A DNA stretch of 64,000 nt from Pristionchus mayeri (GCA_036245805.1 BTRK01000003.1:8432001-8496000); one strand, 5' to 3'. Shown: positions 34,796-46,486, numbered from the stretch's first letter. Translations and numbers: made by a program. Notes: a model not told the origin generated them from the letters alone.

Positions 34796-36513
34796 ATGCA
34801 GATCCACCTTAATACCGTATTCCTACTCATCTTCGTCTCAGGAGTTGCTTCCTAATGCACCACACAACCCGGACATCCCAAGCAAGTCCTATATTTATCT
34901 TAAATCTAGAAAAGTATCAAAGAAATAACCCAATGCAATCATTTACAGTTGCGCATCGTGGAAAACTAACGGATACTGTTCGAACACAGGCTACACCATA
35001 GATATGAAAAAGCAATACTGCGGTGTTGTGTTAGTAGTTTTGCCTTATTATTTTGGGATCGATTATCACGAAAGGAGCTCGATCTCATCTAGACATCGAT
35101 TGACTGGTAGAGATTGTTGAGAGAAATAGCGTTGATAAAGATGAGAAAGTGAAATAATTTTTCGAGCTCTGGAGATCGCCCTTGCAGATGCGGTTTCTGC
35201 TTTGCCAACGGAACGGATACACCTCTGGGAGGAGGAGGAGGAGGAGGATGCTCGGATTCCAACGCTAAGTAAGCTAAAATACTGTCGAATAGAGCAAATT
35301 CATTGCTGAATGTGGAGTTGCATTGGTACTGAACATTCATGGAGTAAACACTGCGCGTCTTAATTGGTAAAGTGCCTGCAATCGCAATTGTTCATCTTCA
35401 GCTGTGTCCTCCGGTAAGACGAACCGCGTTTTCGTCTTCAACCCTTCGCATATATGTTTGAAGATACTACATGCTAATGCTCGATAATGATTGCACTACT
35501 TTAAATATACGTATTTTTGAAGATGACAAGCACATACCTAGGTGAAAGATAGACAACAGCATTATGTGATTATGTGTCCTGCACACACATAATCATGATG
35601 TAAATGAGCAAGATGCAAATGATCATGTTTCAGACAACGAATTGTGGCATTCTCTACGAGGGCGAAACCATCCTGGACCGCCCCGATCGCAACGTCCTGA
35701 TGACGCCCATCCTCAATAACGCGGTGAATATGCAATATTATCATAATGCCCCCAACATTCGCTTCGAAAAGCACTTTATATTCTTTGATAAGTTATCAAT
35801 TGTCATCGCCAGTATAATTCCGATAGGCCGCTTGGAGCTACGAGCATGATCACATTCATATCACAGTGTTGGCCGTAGTGAAACAGTGGAGTGAACAAGC
35901 AGATCTGTGGAGAATAGTTACAGCCATGCTTGTTGAGTATGTAGAATTGGCATAATGCCAGCAACATTCGTTTCTACAACCATTTCAGATATCCTTTGCA
36001 AATTTATATCTAGCCATCGCCAGTAAAAATCCGAGGGACCGCTTCGAAGTGCGATCATGAATAATCAATGAAAATCATAGAGTTTTCCGTAGTGAAATAG
36101 TTAAGTGAACAAACATGAGAAAAGTATGATCAGAATATGTATGAGCCATCAGCTATTAACGAAATATTCGGAGCCGCTCACGAAGGTGTTCGTGAAGAGA
36201 GGATGCACGCTCAGTCTGTTCACCGCTCCCTTCCCTCCTCCTGGTGTTCAAGCTACAAGATCGCCGTAAGTTCATCATTCCAGTTCATTGTTAATTAACG
36301 GAACTAACGATAGTCTTGTGCCAACACATTCAGACGATAAATCTACAACAAATACAAAGTGAAGTCAATCCGAACTGCTTAGATGGATAGATGCTCTAAA
36401 TATGCATGTTTTGCAGATTCATAGGTTCCGACAACTTCTTCACGCTCTCGGGAGACGCAGCTTCCACTATCGGGACAGGAAACTTCTTCACTTATACGTG
36501 CACCTGTCCTTAG
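34796..36513 (+). CDS. small secreted protein, beta/gamma-crystallin-like
   Basis: Three exons join in phase: 35634-35723 (TTNCGILYEGETILDRPD), 36153-36265 (LTKVFVKRGCTLSLFTAPF) and 36417-36513 (FIGSDNFFTLSGDAAS, ending YTCTCP and TAG). All have standard splice sites and are GC-richer than the introns. The layout C..LYEGE...KVFVKRGCTLSLF...FIGSD resembles nematode secreted proteins with a Greek-key (beta/gamma-crystallin) fold. That is a resemblance, not a match I could verify. A signal-peptide-like frame starts at ATG 34796 (MQIHLNTVFLLIFVSG). It could splice in phase 0 at a weak GT at 34844, because a TAA follows 9 bp later if it does not splice. That first exon is the least certain part. 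Confidence 0.6.
35066..35466 (-). CDS. unknown antisense gene in an intron, last two exons
   Basis: The family is not recognised. Exon 35350-35466 (acceptor CATGTAG) reads EGLKTKTRFVLPEDTAEDEQ, then LRLQALYQLRRAV, to a donor GTTTAC. Exon 35066-35264 (acceptor TTACTTAG) continues in matching phase: GIRASSSSSSQRCIRS, KAETASARAISRARK, SLSHLYQRYFSQQSLP, and CLDEIELLS before TGA. It lies wholly inside the intron between the first two exons of the plus-strand crystallin-like gene. A competing unspliced frame (with a Pro7 run) covers the same exon, so the frame is not certain. Upstream exons are not identified. The charged helical composition suggests an intracellular protein; no function is assigned. 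Confidence 0.4.
35724..36120. repeat. diverged tandem duplication in an intron
   Basis: About 35724-35915 and 35933-36120 align directly. Shared words include CATAATGCC, CAACATTCG, CATCGCCAGTA and GTAGTGAAA, each with GACCGCTT/GGCCGCTT nearby. The duplication lies in the second intron of the crystallin-like gene. No exon copy is included apart from the donor region. Confidence 0.65.
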
Positions 36514-37485
36514 GTGTTGATTCAAATCAAATGAAATCAATGCATTCAATATTCAGGACTTGGGCCCGTTGAATCACAGTTTGTTAGGTGTTGACGTGTT
36601 GAATCTTGGTGTCTTAGGTGTGGTGGGGTTAGGTGTTGATTTTTTTACGACAACCGATATGGCTGATAAAGAATTTATGTAGCATGCTGGAACTCGATGC
36701 GCGTAGAGTGGTCCACATATGTGAACTGTTGCCTTATTCGTTTTTTTCACATCGATGCTACTAATAAGGAGATCGCAGTTGTGCTGCAAAACAATCGTTG
36801 TGATTCACTATGATCAACTGGCTCATCCTCCCTTTAATCATGATTTAATACCACACAACAAGAGCGCGCGCATGCCAAAAGAAGAGCGATGTCTCACTAC
36901 AAAATGTGTACACTCGTCGTGTTTCGTTGCATGCAAGTTTGGAGAGAAGCCGTATCGTGTTGGTGTGAGTGCAGAATATAAGCCGGTTTCAAGCGATCAA
37001 ACAACTACTAGGTTTTTGATTGGCCGTGCCTCACGAATTGTCGGTGTCTTGCAGTTTGATACCGGATTATCTTCTCAAGACACACCAAAACCTGTCTCGA
37101 CATGTTTTCGTTCTCACAATAGAATAATTACGCAAACACGAGATTGACAGGGCAAGGATTAGTACATCAGGTAAGAGATTATATGACTTCGCAAGATATG
37201 TATATATTCGCTTTGGGTGCTCTTTCGCATGTTCGGCCGGTGAGATAAGACGCTAAAAGAAGAAAGTCATTTCTTGCGATGCCATCAATAATAGCAGCTC
37301 AATGAGATTATGACGCAGTTTTGCACAAATTTACGAGGAACTGATGTTGAACAAAACCAATTTTGCACGATTCGCTTGGAGTGAATCAGCAAGCACATCT
37401 CACAGACCGAACTTGATCTTAGCTAGTTAATCCAAAGACTCATTTGTACAAATGTGCACCTGCTTCTCACGCAGATTTAGAAAGG
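36514..37485. other. spacer with one unassigned open frame
   Basis: Short motifs GTTAGGTGTTGA / CTTAGGTGTTGA recur at 36509-36640. A 130-codon open frame at 36755-37147 (plus) starts with ATG but shows no recognised motif and no codon pattern I trust. I mention it without calling a gene. Confidence 0.3.
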
Positions 37486-39202
37486 ATGCACCGACTAGAA
37501 CTGTACGTCTTCCTTCTGCCTTTCACAATAATCAGCCTTATTGTATACTTCATGGTGCTCCGAAAGGTTGGCTTGCATTAGTATTCCCTATGCTTATCGT
37601 TTCGAGAAAAAATGCATGATCACGACAATATGGTATTATAATTTCCCACACTAACTCATCGATCGACCGGTCGAGAGAGTGTGCAGAATGAAGAGACGTA
37701 TTACACAAATTTCAAACTCTCCAAGAAACTAATGATTTATTTAGATGTTTGTATCTCGGAAGAATGAGTTTTACGTGTCGTTTTTCTACAAAATTACCTG
37801 GAGCTTGGTAGCATTGTGCAATCTCAATGCCATGCAAGTGGTTGTGTTTCCAGGCCATCTACGACATCACCTACGTTATCGCGTTCCTCGCCATTGAAAT
37901 TCCTGAGGTTTGCTTGAAAACATATTTGTTTACATCTATGAAATGCATACGGTGTATGTCAGGATTGGCCGGGACTGCATGGTATATTCGGCGCCATAAA
38001 CGGTACCATTATTCCCCAACTTCATTGGTCTCATCAAGGAATGTGCTTCATTGCAGAGGTGCCTTCTTTATTAGAAAACACAATAACCAACACGCCCAAA
38101 CATTTAAATCCTAGTTACGAAAATCTCCATCCGTTCAACCACAATTTAAGTTTTTTTTTCTAAACTTTTCGGTGTACATTTGCAGTTCTACGGAATTACT
38201 TTAATCGCCATTTCAAGAATGTTGCAAGTGTGCCATCCAGCCTCGAATTTGCTGAAAATGCTCTCCAATCTATCGGCCAAATCGGTCATAGTTATCCATG
38301 GCATACCTCCTCTGTTCTGGGCTCTGTGAGTGTTTTTGAATTGTTTATTGCAATAGTGTTTTCAATGAGTTTGCCATAAAACATGAAGGTGTATAGGTTA
38401 CTAATAGAATTGAATATATTTGTCATTCGTCATTAATATTCGATCGTTTCCAGATACATTTTCTTCTGTCAACCGCATCGTTATTACGGCCTGGATCCTG
38501 TCACTGGACATATGTCACGACTGGGCGAAACTGCAAGCCTCAAAGTAGGTTTGCTTCTACTTTTACCGAGTTTGTTGATGGCCAGATAATTCCATTTCCC
38601 AGTTCAATTCTGCTGTAATGAGCTGCGCTTCTCTCATTGGTGCCACCATATGTTGCATTTGTTACGCCCGGGTACTTGCAGTACTGCGTAATAAGTAAGC
38701 CCCAACGGTACAAATATAAAGACAACCTGAAAACAAACAAAATAAAAACAATTATCTTCAGTCAACATCGTTCGTCCCGCCAGGAAACTCTAATCATCAC
38801 CTCATTTGCACTATTCGTGTCGTTGTGTGCTACGAGCGCCTACTACATCATCTACAGACGTGCGATTATCACTGAAAATGTAATTAATATACCCATTTCA
38901 AATTGAGTGAAAACATGTGAAAAAATTTCTTGCATGTCTTCGAGACGGGCCTTGATGGATTATACACCCAAACAAGTCTCAACGCTAGTTTAAGAGCGCG
39001 CAAAATGAAAATGTTGCAGTGGGAATTGTTCTTTATGCTGCGACGAGTTGGCTTCGTCGTATTTTTCACTATGGCCCTGATAAACCCGTGGTGTCTATTC
39101 ATCACTAATCGTAAGGCATCTATCTTCATTGAAAATTTCCAGAAAGCTTTCGCATTTTGCAATAATTGGAACCGCAATTCGTTAATAGTGTCCGGGGGTT
39201 GA
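37486..39202 (+). CDS. nematode 7TM chemoreceptor (Srv/Srx/Srg-like), 8 exons
   Basis: A predicted serpentine receptor of about 284 residues for chemosensory neurons; the ligand is unknown. Exons: 37486-37566, 37854-37907, 37963-38058, 38186-38325, 38454-38544, 38603-38694, 38762-38879 and 39020-39202. Every junction keeps phase and uses GT..AG. TM1 is VFLLPFTIISLIVYFMVL. TM3 reads FYGITLIAISRMLQVCHP, with the DRY-like Arg position as SR. TM5 is AVMSCASLIGATICCICYA, followed by the RQETLIITSFALF start of TM6. TM7 ends in ALINPWCLFITN, a hallmark NP motif. The start is the first ATG after an AG. The last exon could alternatively splice at GTAAGG near 39112. No stops or frameshifts were found, so it is probably functional. 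The subfamily assignment is approximate. Confidence 0.82.
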
Positions 39203-39359
39203 TTTTCATGCAATTGTTCAGGTGATATCCGTGCCTCGGTCCTTCGCCCGTTTCGCTGTTGCAGCATCAGAAAACGCATGCTGATATCACATATTAAGAC
39301 GGCAGACTGAAGTAGACAAATTACTGACATGTTTGAATCGTGCGTGCCCTCAAGGCGCA

Positions 39360-40130
39360 ATGAACCAATTTAAAGATACACACCATTATCACATGTAACA
39401 TTGCCGTATGTGGTAAATAATTTAATTGCTGTCGACACCAATTATCAAATCTTAAAATCATCCGCCTGACAGAAATGGTTTTGCGAAATATTCCTCGTCC
39501 GTCCCATGTTCCAGTGTTCAATATCTACTATGTGTATTTTTCGTATTGGTGTCTTCATCTATATCACAAAATAATCATACACCAGCTATGATGTCAATTT
39601 GTATTTGCTCGCAAGCTCATCGAGTTCTACGTTTCACAAGTGGTTCATATTAAAACTCGATACAGTAAGCTAAAATTCCGTGCAACAGAAAATTCATTGC
39701 TTTTTTGAACTTGAAAAACAGCGCGAAATCAGCTTTTCGTTTGCACGGGGCTTAATACTATGACATGCTGCAATCTACTTGCAAAAGACGCAATGGTCCA
39801 ATGGAGCGATCCTCTCAAATGAACACTATTACCCGATGTGATAAATAATTGAATTGTCATGATGCCAACCATAATTCTCAAATCTTAAAATCATCCACTA
39901 CCTGCTACTGGAACGAAACCATGATGCGTTTGGGGATTCGAATTCGGGGAAGCCAGAGACAGTTGTTATCGCAGAATTGGTCTTGCGAAATATTCCTCTT
40001 CCGTCCTATTTTCAAGTGTTCAATGTCTACCATGTGTATTTTTCGTATTGGTGCCTTCCTCTATATCACAAAATAATCACACACCAGCTATGCTAGCAAC
40101 TTGTATTTTCTCGCAGCTCATCGAGTTTTG
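39360..40130. repeat. segmental direct duplication, two copies about 500 bp apart
   Basis: 39390-39625 and 39840-40130 share long stretches, including CTCAAATCTTAAAATCATCC (or TCAAATCT..), GCGAAATATTCCTC, TGTGTATTTTTCGTATTGGT, ATCACAAAATAATCA and GCTCATCGAGTT. The copies diverge by scattered changes plus a 70-bp insertion. It lies just 3' of the chemoreceptor and no coding exon is recognised. Confidence 0.75.
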
Positions 40131-40992
40131 AATTATATTCCACATTCCATTGACACATTCCGTATTCAAGTTATCATTTTGGCGCTCACTTTATTTATTG
40201 CTAATTGATCTTTTTTTCAGAGTCTTACATAATCTCATCAATTCATCTGACGGCGTGTGATATATTTTTCGCTAGAAGACAATTTGGTGGATTCGTCGGT
40301 GTCAGAACTCGGTATAGGCAGCTCCCGAAAAATATGAATGAATGTTGCAAGACCTTACTTATATAACTCAATTTCGTGATAAATGGTGATACAAAGTACA
40401 ACGGTACGCTCGTGACAGTAACACTCACATTATGAATCAGAAGATATCGAATTTGTGATCATTCACACATGACCGAGAAACGACTAGAGATACAATTAAG
40501 TTAATACTATCAAGAAGTTCTGTGATAGGGGCGGATTCGATACTCGAAATTAGGTAAACTATTGCATTCACAAGTTCACAAAACACGTCGGTAACAAGTT
40601 CATAAATTATTATGATGCTGAAAATGGCTAAGGTAGACGAGAGCGATGCATAGGGCCGATGGTTGGTGGTCTGGGGACAAATCTCAATGATCTCAATATA
40701 TTATTATTTTAATTCCACTTTTATACAATTCATAATCATTCCCTATCTTAATCATAATAATAGATTCCATTCCTGTTTTAGAGAATTTAGAGGAAGTGTT
40801 GTTTTTGTGATAAGTCGCGCAAAAACACCTAGCACTAGACAATCTCACAAACTTGTTGTTGATTCGAAGGAGTAAGATTGTACAACTTGTGAAACAACCT
40901 AAATCAAGGGTGATCAATGGTCGATAAGCGGGAGAGGAGTGAGATAAGGATGCCCCCCATTCATTCATTTTCCTTCCCTTCACACTCTCAAG
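40131..40992. other. spacer 5' of the P450 fragment
   Basis: AT-rich with no supported gene. Promoter elements for the P450 fragment should lie at the right end but none is distinctive. Confidence 0.35.
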
Positions 40993-41311
40993 ATGATCGG
41001 AGTTCTCTTGATAATCGCAGCTATCTCAATCTACATTTACTTGTCAGTTTGGAACTCACTTACTTCAAAATATTTCAAAAATTCCACTATCAACACTAGC
41101 GAATAAACCGCTTGCAGAACTCTTTTTCATTCCCACTCGCCGAAAAATGCAAACAGTATTCAGACACTATGCAAACTCTCGTCGACACTGGGAAAAGAAG
41201 AAGATTCCCGGTCCTCCCTCGCATTTTATCATTGGAAATCTACGAGAATTATGGTGCACTGAAACACCTCGAGTGATCGTTATGAGAGATTGGACGAAGA
41301 AGTATGGAAAG
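40993..41311 (+). CDS. cytochrome P450, first two exons only
   Basis: Exon 1 (40993-41042) encodes an ER signal anchor, MIGVLLIIAAISIYIY. Exon 2 (41164-41311) joins in phase and gives NSRRHWEKKKIPGPPS, then HFIIGNLREL and RDWTKKYGK. A hydrophobic anchor, a basic halt, the PGPP hinge and GNL..L...WTKKYG are the classic microsomal P450 N-terminus, as in nematode CYP13/CYP25-type proteins. The expected continuation (VY..G..P, I-helix, ExxR, heme Cys loop) is not found anywhere downstream in the window. An exon-like frame near 42090 (ASGMYEYMFRSNGED) keeps phase but does not look like P450 and soon stops. I infer a 5' remnant left by rearrangement, in a tract full of inverted repeats. Confidence 0.75.
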
Positions 41312-41334
41312 GTGAGATCGTCCTCGTGAATCGC

Positions 41335-41530
41335 GAATAGTCGGACACGTAGCTTTTGTGGTCGGCCACGTAGCCTTTGTAGCCGGGACGTAGCCGCCAC
41401 AGCCGGGCTACAGAAGCTACGTGGCCGGCTACAAAAGTCCTGTAGCCCGACCACAGAAGCTACGTGGCCGACCACAAAATACCGGTAGTCCGGCTACAAA
41501 AGACCGGTAGTCCTACTTATCACTAGCCCG
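41335..41530. repeat. cluster of nested GTAGCC/GGCTAC palindromes
   Basis: Words such as GAAGCTACGTGGCCGACCAC, GGCTACAAAAG and their complements (CTTTTGTGGTCGGCCACGTAG) recur in both orientations within about 190 bp, so the region can fold into several alternative hairpins. It is much more GC-rich than its surroundings and starts 25 bp after the P450 exon-2 donor. Confidence 0.85.
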
Positions 41531-42680
41531 GCTACTACTGCCCATAACTATTGGGCTCACTGGGCATTACTAGTAGAACGGCTATGGATGGGGTGTCGCG
41601 ATTCTGACGAATTATGTGCGAATCCCATCGTGTGCTGATCCTGTGGCAAACACAATGAAACTTATGCAATAAAGTTCCAGATACGTAGATCAAAACAGGA
41701 TATGTTTCAGACGTAAATGACATTTAACTGCTGTTTCATACCAATTATTTGAATTTCCGCGACTCACTGAGCTGTTCATAAGCTTTCCCTGATTTGGCTT
41801 CCAACCAACTAGCCATAACTCGGTTCAGAATAAAGATAGGAATGTGAAATTTTCGGAGCATCGTATTGTTAGGGAACGCTAAGCCGTGGACATGAGAGCA
41901 TAAAAAAATCTATTTTGATTTTACTCCTCCTTTAACAGGTAGTAATGCAGCTATTTAGATGAGTTGTATTTTCTTTTCACAATTATGTATCATTATTGTC
42001 ACCTTTTCACACTCTAAAACACTCGGGATAGTTCCGACTGCGTTCATTAAACGCATGTGTATTAACAGTCAAATTATTATTATTCCAGGCATCCGGGATG
42101 TACGAGTACATGTTCCGTAGCAACGGTGAAGATCTTCAAAAGTGGTATCCATTTTGCGTCTAATATGATCCTTTGAACTGGTACTGGTGACATCCACCAA
42201 CCTGGAACTGGCAAATATTTGAATTTAATGAAATTTTTGAAGATCGAATTTCCAACTAGAACAGATGATTACGGCCGATGTAGAACACATGCCCATTATT
42301 TTCATGTGTGGTACTCATGTCGTTTACAAAAATACTGTGTAAGGATTATAGTTTTGGGTTCCATCCGGTAAGTTGTTATCCTACGGTGAAAATAATAAAA
42401 ATACTTATTTACCATCGTATCTAGTGTAAAATATCGGAAAACTTGCCTTGGTGATCGTATTTTTCCCGTAGGATTTCCGTATTCTTCGTCCGACTGATTC
42501 GTATTTCAATCCCGAGCGACCAGAGCGTTCGCCCCATACTTTTGCAAGTTCATCTCCATTTGCAATCTGAATGCGGAATATCCATTATTCAGTTACATAA
42601 TCCAGCTTCCAAGAACATGTGAGGATATATAGTCATCACCATAATGAATAATTACTGTTGCGTGTGTTATATCAGTGGTC
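41531..42680. other. AT-rich spacer
   Basis: No gene is supported. An acceptor-like TATTATTCCAG at about 42088 precedes a short frame, discussed with the P450 fragment. Nothing else is recognised. Confidence 0.35.
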
Positions 42681-42979
42681 TGCCTAGGGGATTATTTTTC
42701 GTATGCTATCTAGGGTATTATACCTAGACATAGTTTTGTTATACACGATTTTGTAAGCCTTGCACCACACACAATGCTCGGAGATCGTAGAATGACGATG
42801 GATTATTTTACTCCGCTCAAAATTAATTGAAATTTTCGTTTCGCAGAGTGAAACTCATTTTAATTCTTCACTCTCCGAGCATCAGTGCTGACAAGATAAT
42901 TCGTCAGATAATTGCGTATAACAAAAATATGTCTATACATAATACCCTATATAGCATACGAAAAATGATCCCCTAGGCA
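42681..42979. mobile_element. MITE-like element with 65-bp inverted repeats
   Basis: TGCCTAGGGGATTATTTTTC at the left is mirrored by GAAAAATGATCCCCTAGGCA at the right, and pairing continues through CGTATGCTAT..AGGGTATTAT...TAGACATA and TTGTTATAC. The interior includes a second small inverted repeat around CTCGGAGA/TCTCCGAG. It has no coding capacity. No clear target duplication is visible. Confidence 0.8.
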
Positions 42980-43536
42980 TGGCGCACCATTCTGTGTATA
43001 GCTCGTCGTTAATTTCGGCCTTATGTTCGACAAAAAAGTTTTCGTTAATTTGCATATTTGGTGAATATGTAAATTTGATGCCAATCACTTAGCTAGGAAC
43101 TAATGTTAGCCTCATGCAAGTTCATCAATCAGCTCTTGAGATATGATTAGTAGGGCAAATACTGCCTTCATGTACCCTGGCAAAACTGATCGAGATGATG
43201 CAAAATGAAGTTGACCACGGTAATCAGCACACTCGAGAACCCCTTTCCACAAGTTTTCGAAAAAGCGCTGTGCCAAACTCTTCAGCACATTTTTCGATTC
43301 TTACGAAACCGGGTTCATATAATTTTAAATATTATAATTATGAGTTGATTGTTGCAAAGACAGAGTCCGAGATAGGGACAATCCGTGTGCAAATAACATC
43401 CCATGATGTGCATTATTAGCATTTGAATGCGCAACGCTATGTAATGGCTAACTGAATTAATTACGATTTTACAGAAGTGTTTTTTCGAAGATCATGTGTC
43501 GCGTTTCCACTCAATTTTTAATGATTTAATATTCAG

Positions 43537-43839
43537 ATTTCTAAATCCATCGCATCCACATCTCGTCGACAGAAGAGACATGCATCGACTGTTCTCTTCT
43601 CAAATGTAGACAAGGAGAAAACTCTAGAACCCAAGAGGACAAGAATAGACGACTGTGATGCTGCACCTGTTGCATCGTCTTCCTCTGCTGCAGTCCTGGA
43701 AGATGAGAAGAAGAAGAAGAAGAAGAAGAAGATTGACAAGGATAGAAAGGGAGAAGAATTGAATATACAGATAAGGGAGAGTAAGACCAAGAGGAGGACA
43801 ATGAAAGAAGAGCAGGAGAAGTTGAAGAGGCAGAGATAA
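43537..43839 (+). CDS. Lys-rich terminal exon, unknown protein
   Basis: An open exon of exactly 100 codons plus stop follows the acceptor ATATTCAG. It reads KSIASTSRRQKRHASTV, EKTLEPKRTRIDDCDAAP, a Ser/Ala stretch, a Lys8 run encoded by AAG repeats, then RESKTKRRTMKEEQEKLKRQ and TAA. There is no internal ATG start, so it must be spliced to upstream exons, which I could not define. The basic, coiled and low-complexity character suggests a nuclear or nucleolar tail. The antisense strand is also open over this stretch, but only because AAG repeats read as Ser/Phe. Confidence 0.45.
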   Translation: MSKSIASTSRRQKRHASTVLFSNVDKEKTLEPKRTRIDDCDAAPVASSSSAAVLEDEKKKKKKKKIDKDRKGEELNIQIRESKTKRRTMKEEQEKLKRQR

Positions 43840-44167
43840 GAGCCCGAGATGTAGATATCAGATAGCATACATTGATTATATGAAGTGTGAGTTATCGATT
43901 CACGTAGCATTAACCATATAGCCATGAAGCATTTGTATCCCTGATCTATGCTGACTTTTAACATGTTATTGCATGTACCAGGTAAAAATAAAATATGTTT
44001 ATTATATGAGGCAGTATTTCTAAGAAATGGACAATTTGCCAGGGTTCTGGAACATCATTTTCTTGAAAACTTGGTTCAGGGGGTACTCCTCGCGATTACA
44101 TGTTCAGCTTAAAGGAGTGATGCGGGGAATGAATGTTACGGGGTCCCACCACTAAAATTCTGCGCTC

Positions 44168-44395
44168 TCAGTGGGAAACTGTAGCTAATTTAGTCCGATA
44201 AATAGGCAAGAAATACATAGCACGGGTTAAACATAAACGGACTAGCCACGACCCTGCGTTGTCAATGAACTTTGCGTTTATGTAAATAGGATCGTAGGCG
44301 TCTGTGGAACTTCGTGCAAAGTGATTTCTGATCGGGTGAGTGACCTCTACAACATGCATTGGCCACCACGGCTGGCCAAATATTCTCCGGAACAT
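44168..44395 (-). other. unassigned open frame
   Basis: Seventy-five codons (MFRRIFGQPWWPMHVVEVT..) are open with fairly even amino-acid usage and a second overlapping open frame. No family is recognised and no splice context is clear. It could be a gene relic or chance. Confidence 0.25.
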
Positions 44396-44565
44396 CCCGG
44401 ATCGAGTGAACTAAATTTTGAACTGCATTTCGTGATCGGCTAATTGAGATTTTTTTTAAAATTTTGATTTCGCTTTTTTTAAATTTTGATTTCGAAACAT
44501 CTTTGAGTAGCGTCGAATCATAAAAACAGTGTTGATGATTCAGCACTATCCTCTCGTTTTTGCAG

Positions 44566-44697
44566 TTAAATGTCGACGAGCAAGGCTTTCTTCAATACGG
44601 AAATGCTCGGCTCTCGATGCAATACGCGTGGACAAGAAGATTCTACGGACCGGGACCGATGCCGCACTATTTCGTGCACATCGTGCGCGAATTGTGA
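44566..44697 (+). CDS. terminal exon, paralogue A of an unknown gene
   Basis: Forty-three codons plus TGA follow the acceptor TTTTTGCAG: VDEQGFLQYGNARLSMQY, then TRRFYGPGPMPHYFVHI and VREL. The same exon, 132 bp and phase 0, occurs on the opposite strand at 63726-63857, with mostly conservative changes in the translation. Preservation of length, phase, splice site and protein sequence shows this is coding. The family is not recognised. Upstream exons for this copy were not found, so it may be an orphan exon of a broken duplicate. Confidence 0.65.
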   Translation, partial: LNVDEQGFLQYGNARLSMQYAWTRRFYGPGPMPHYFVHIVREL

Positions 44698-45940
44698 TAT
44701 AATGCAATTTTAATGATAAAATCAAGCAATATATAGTTATAATGGTAATGATAAATATAGTTATTAATTATAGCAATACCATGCTACACTTGCATACACG
44801 TACAAGCATATTTTTGCGATGTTTTTTTTTATTTCTTCAGTCAGTAATTCAATTCAACCTATTTTCAGAGGAGCTGTCTGTCTCCGAAAAAATACACGTA
44901 TTCGCTGTCCATTTCTATTTTCTTTATTACTGGAAATTGTGATTTCTTCGACTAACTTCATCAAATAGTTTATTCCGTGAACCGAAGATATCTTCATATA
45001 GTATTTCGAGTGTCTGTTCTCCATCTTATTGCCGCAAAGAAACGACGAATTGGCCCCCGGAACCTGTCTGAAAATGCAAGCATCCATATCATGCATTTTA
45101 TCATTTGTGAAAACGGAAGAATGAATGCGCCTAACCAGGAGGCCCTATCTTGTGACTACCAAAATGTGTTTTTTACTTATTTCCGATTTTACGGATCTGG
45201 TCGCGTTTATTTGATTGTTTTTGGCGATATATGTGAGTGCACCCATTATATTTATTGCAATAACTAGATGAGGAAGTTGTATTAATGAGTCAGATTGAGC
45301 AACTATTATCATGCTTGTAATTGTAAGTTGCGGAAGTTGCATTAACGAGGCAGAATTCGCACAGGTGCAATCGCATGCATTCACTTTCCATCTGTCTGTC
45401 GACGGCTTCTGCTCCAACCAAGACTCTCCCTCATACCCTCAGAAGCAACATACAACGGGGGGATTCTAGTGCAGCCTAAGCCCTCGCTCAACCATGCAAT
45501 AACGCGCGAATGTCATATTCAAAGTTGTTGAATTTCTTGAAGATCCGCACAATACTGCACTCTCTCTCTTTATCCCTCGCAAATCTCCTGAAATAGCACC
45601 AGAATTGCGAGGGTTCATTCCCACGAAACCAACACTCTCATCCCAGTAAGGGCTGTAATGTCCGGAATCATCTTCGGGCAAACTAGCTTACCGTTCTCGA
45701 ATGTGATCGCGTTAATTGGATAATTGGGTGCAACATTTTTAATTTTTCAACGCTAATTTGAAAAAGTAGGATCAACAAGGCGGACTGAGCGCAGGAGCAA
45801 TCTTCGTTTTTAAACATCAAAAGAAGGCGCCCGACATCACTGTAAATTACAATTATAATTCACTCATTGGGAAATTGAATTGTAGATATATCATCATTGT
45901 TACAAATGCTCAATTGAGCATATTTTCATTTCTTTATGTA
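44698..45940. other. AT-rich spacer with a short duplication
   Basis: GAGGAAGTTGTATTAATGAG (about 45268) and GCGGAAGTTGCATTAACGAG (about 45330) mark a roughly 60-bp diverged direct duplication. No gene is supported. Confidence 0.4.
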
Positions 45941-46486
45941 TTAGGTTGATGCATAATTTTCGAAAGGTATTTTTGATTTTTTCTCGAGAATTGCTTGCCT
46001 GTCTTCGCCAATACTGGCATTATTTAGGGTACTTTTGATGTACTACAATCATAAATTTATATTGAATCGATCTCAATTGGTTCAAAAGGAAACAAATATT
46101 ACCTAAAATGTTGTAAATTTCTGATATTTTGGGTATCTGCTCAAGCGTCCATAAAAACGAAACGGATGGGTTACAATTTTCGTCCTTTTGTGTCGGCAGT
46201 AAGACTGGGTCCACGGTTCCATAGAACACTTAAAAACATTGATAGTTTCTATTAGAAAAGTTGTGGAGTCAACATTACTGATTTCGCCCTCCAAACTTCT
46301 ACATTCATATTACTGAAAATGACTTGTTGAACATGTATGCCAATAAGTGCGCTATGAAGAATACACATACATTCATGTCATGCAAAGAGGCAAGCGAGAA
46401 TTTCTAAAGAGTGAAGCAAGTTACAGCTCGAAAACTTGAAAACGTCACAAAAATGCATCAACCTAATACTTATGCATCAACCTAAT
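45941..46486 (-). mobile_element. mariner-like non-autonomous element, copy 1
   Basis: The left end TTAGGTTGATGCA follows TA. The right end has TGCATCAACCTAA followed by TA, and this end is duplicated as a second TGCATCAACCTAA 19 bp further on. The minus-strand interior is homologous over several hundred bp to 51399-51720. Both share a reading segment KCSM..WT..YCRHKR, suggesting derivation from one coding element. TTAGGTTG ends are typical of mariners. Confidence 0.7.

Noticed and set aside
35089..35340. Minus-strand frame with a Pro7 run read without splicing
   Set aside because: It overlaps the exon of the preferred two-exon model, which keeps phase through a donor and acceptor and has a more protein-like composition; still not fully excluded.
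42088..42165. Third P450 exon (ASGMYEYMFRSNGED..)
   Set aside because: It keeps phase with exon 2 but lacks P450 sequence character and terminates after 24 codons.
43533..43964. 143-codon minus-strand frame
   Set aside because: It is antisense to the AAG-rich exon; Ser/Phe/Leu runs arise from the repeat. The plus-strand frame has a splice acceptor and better composition.
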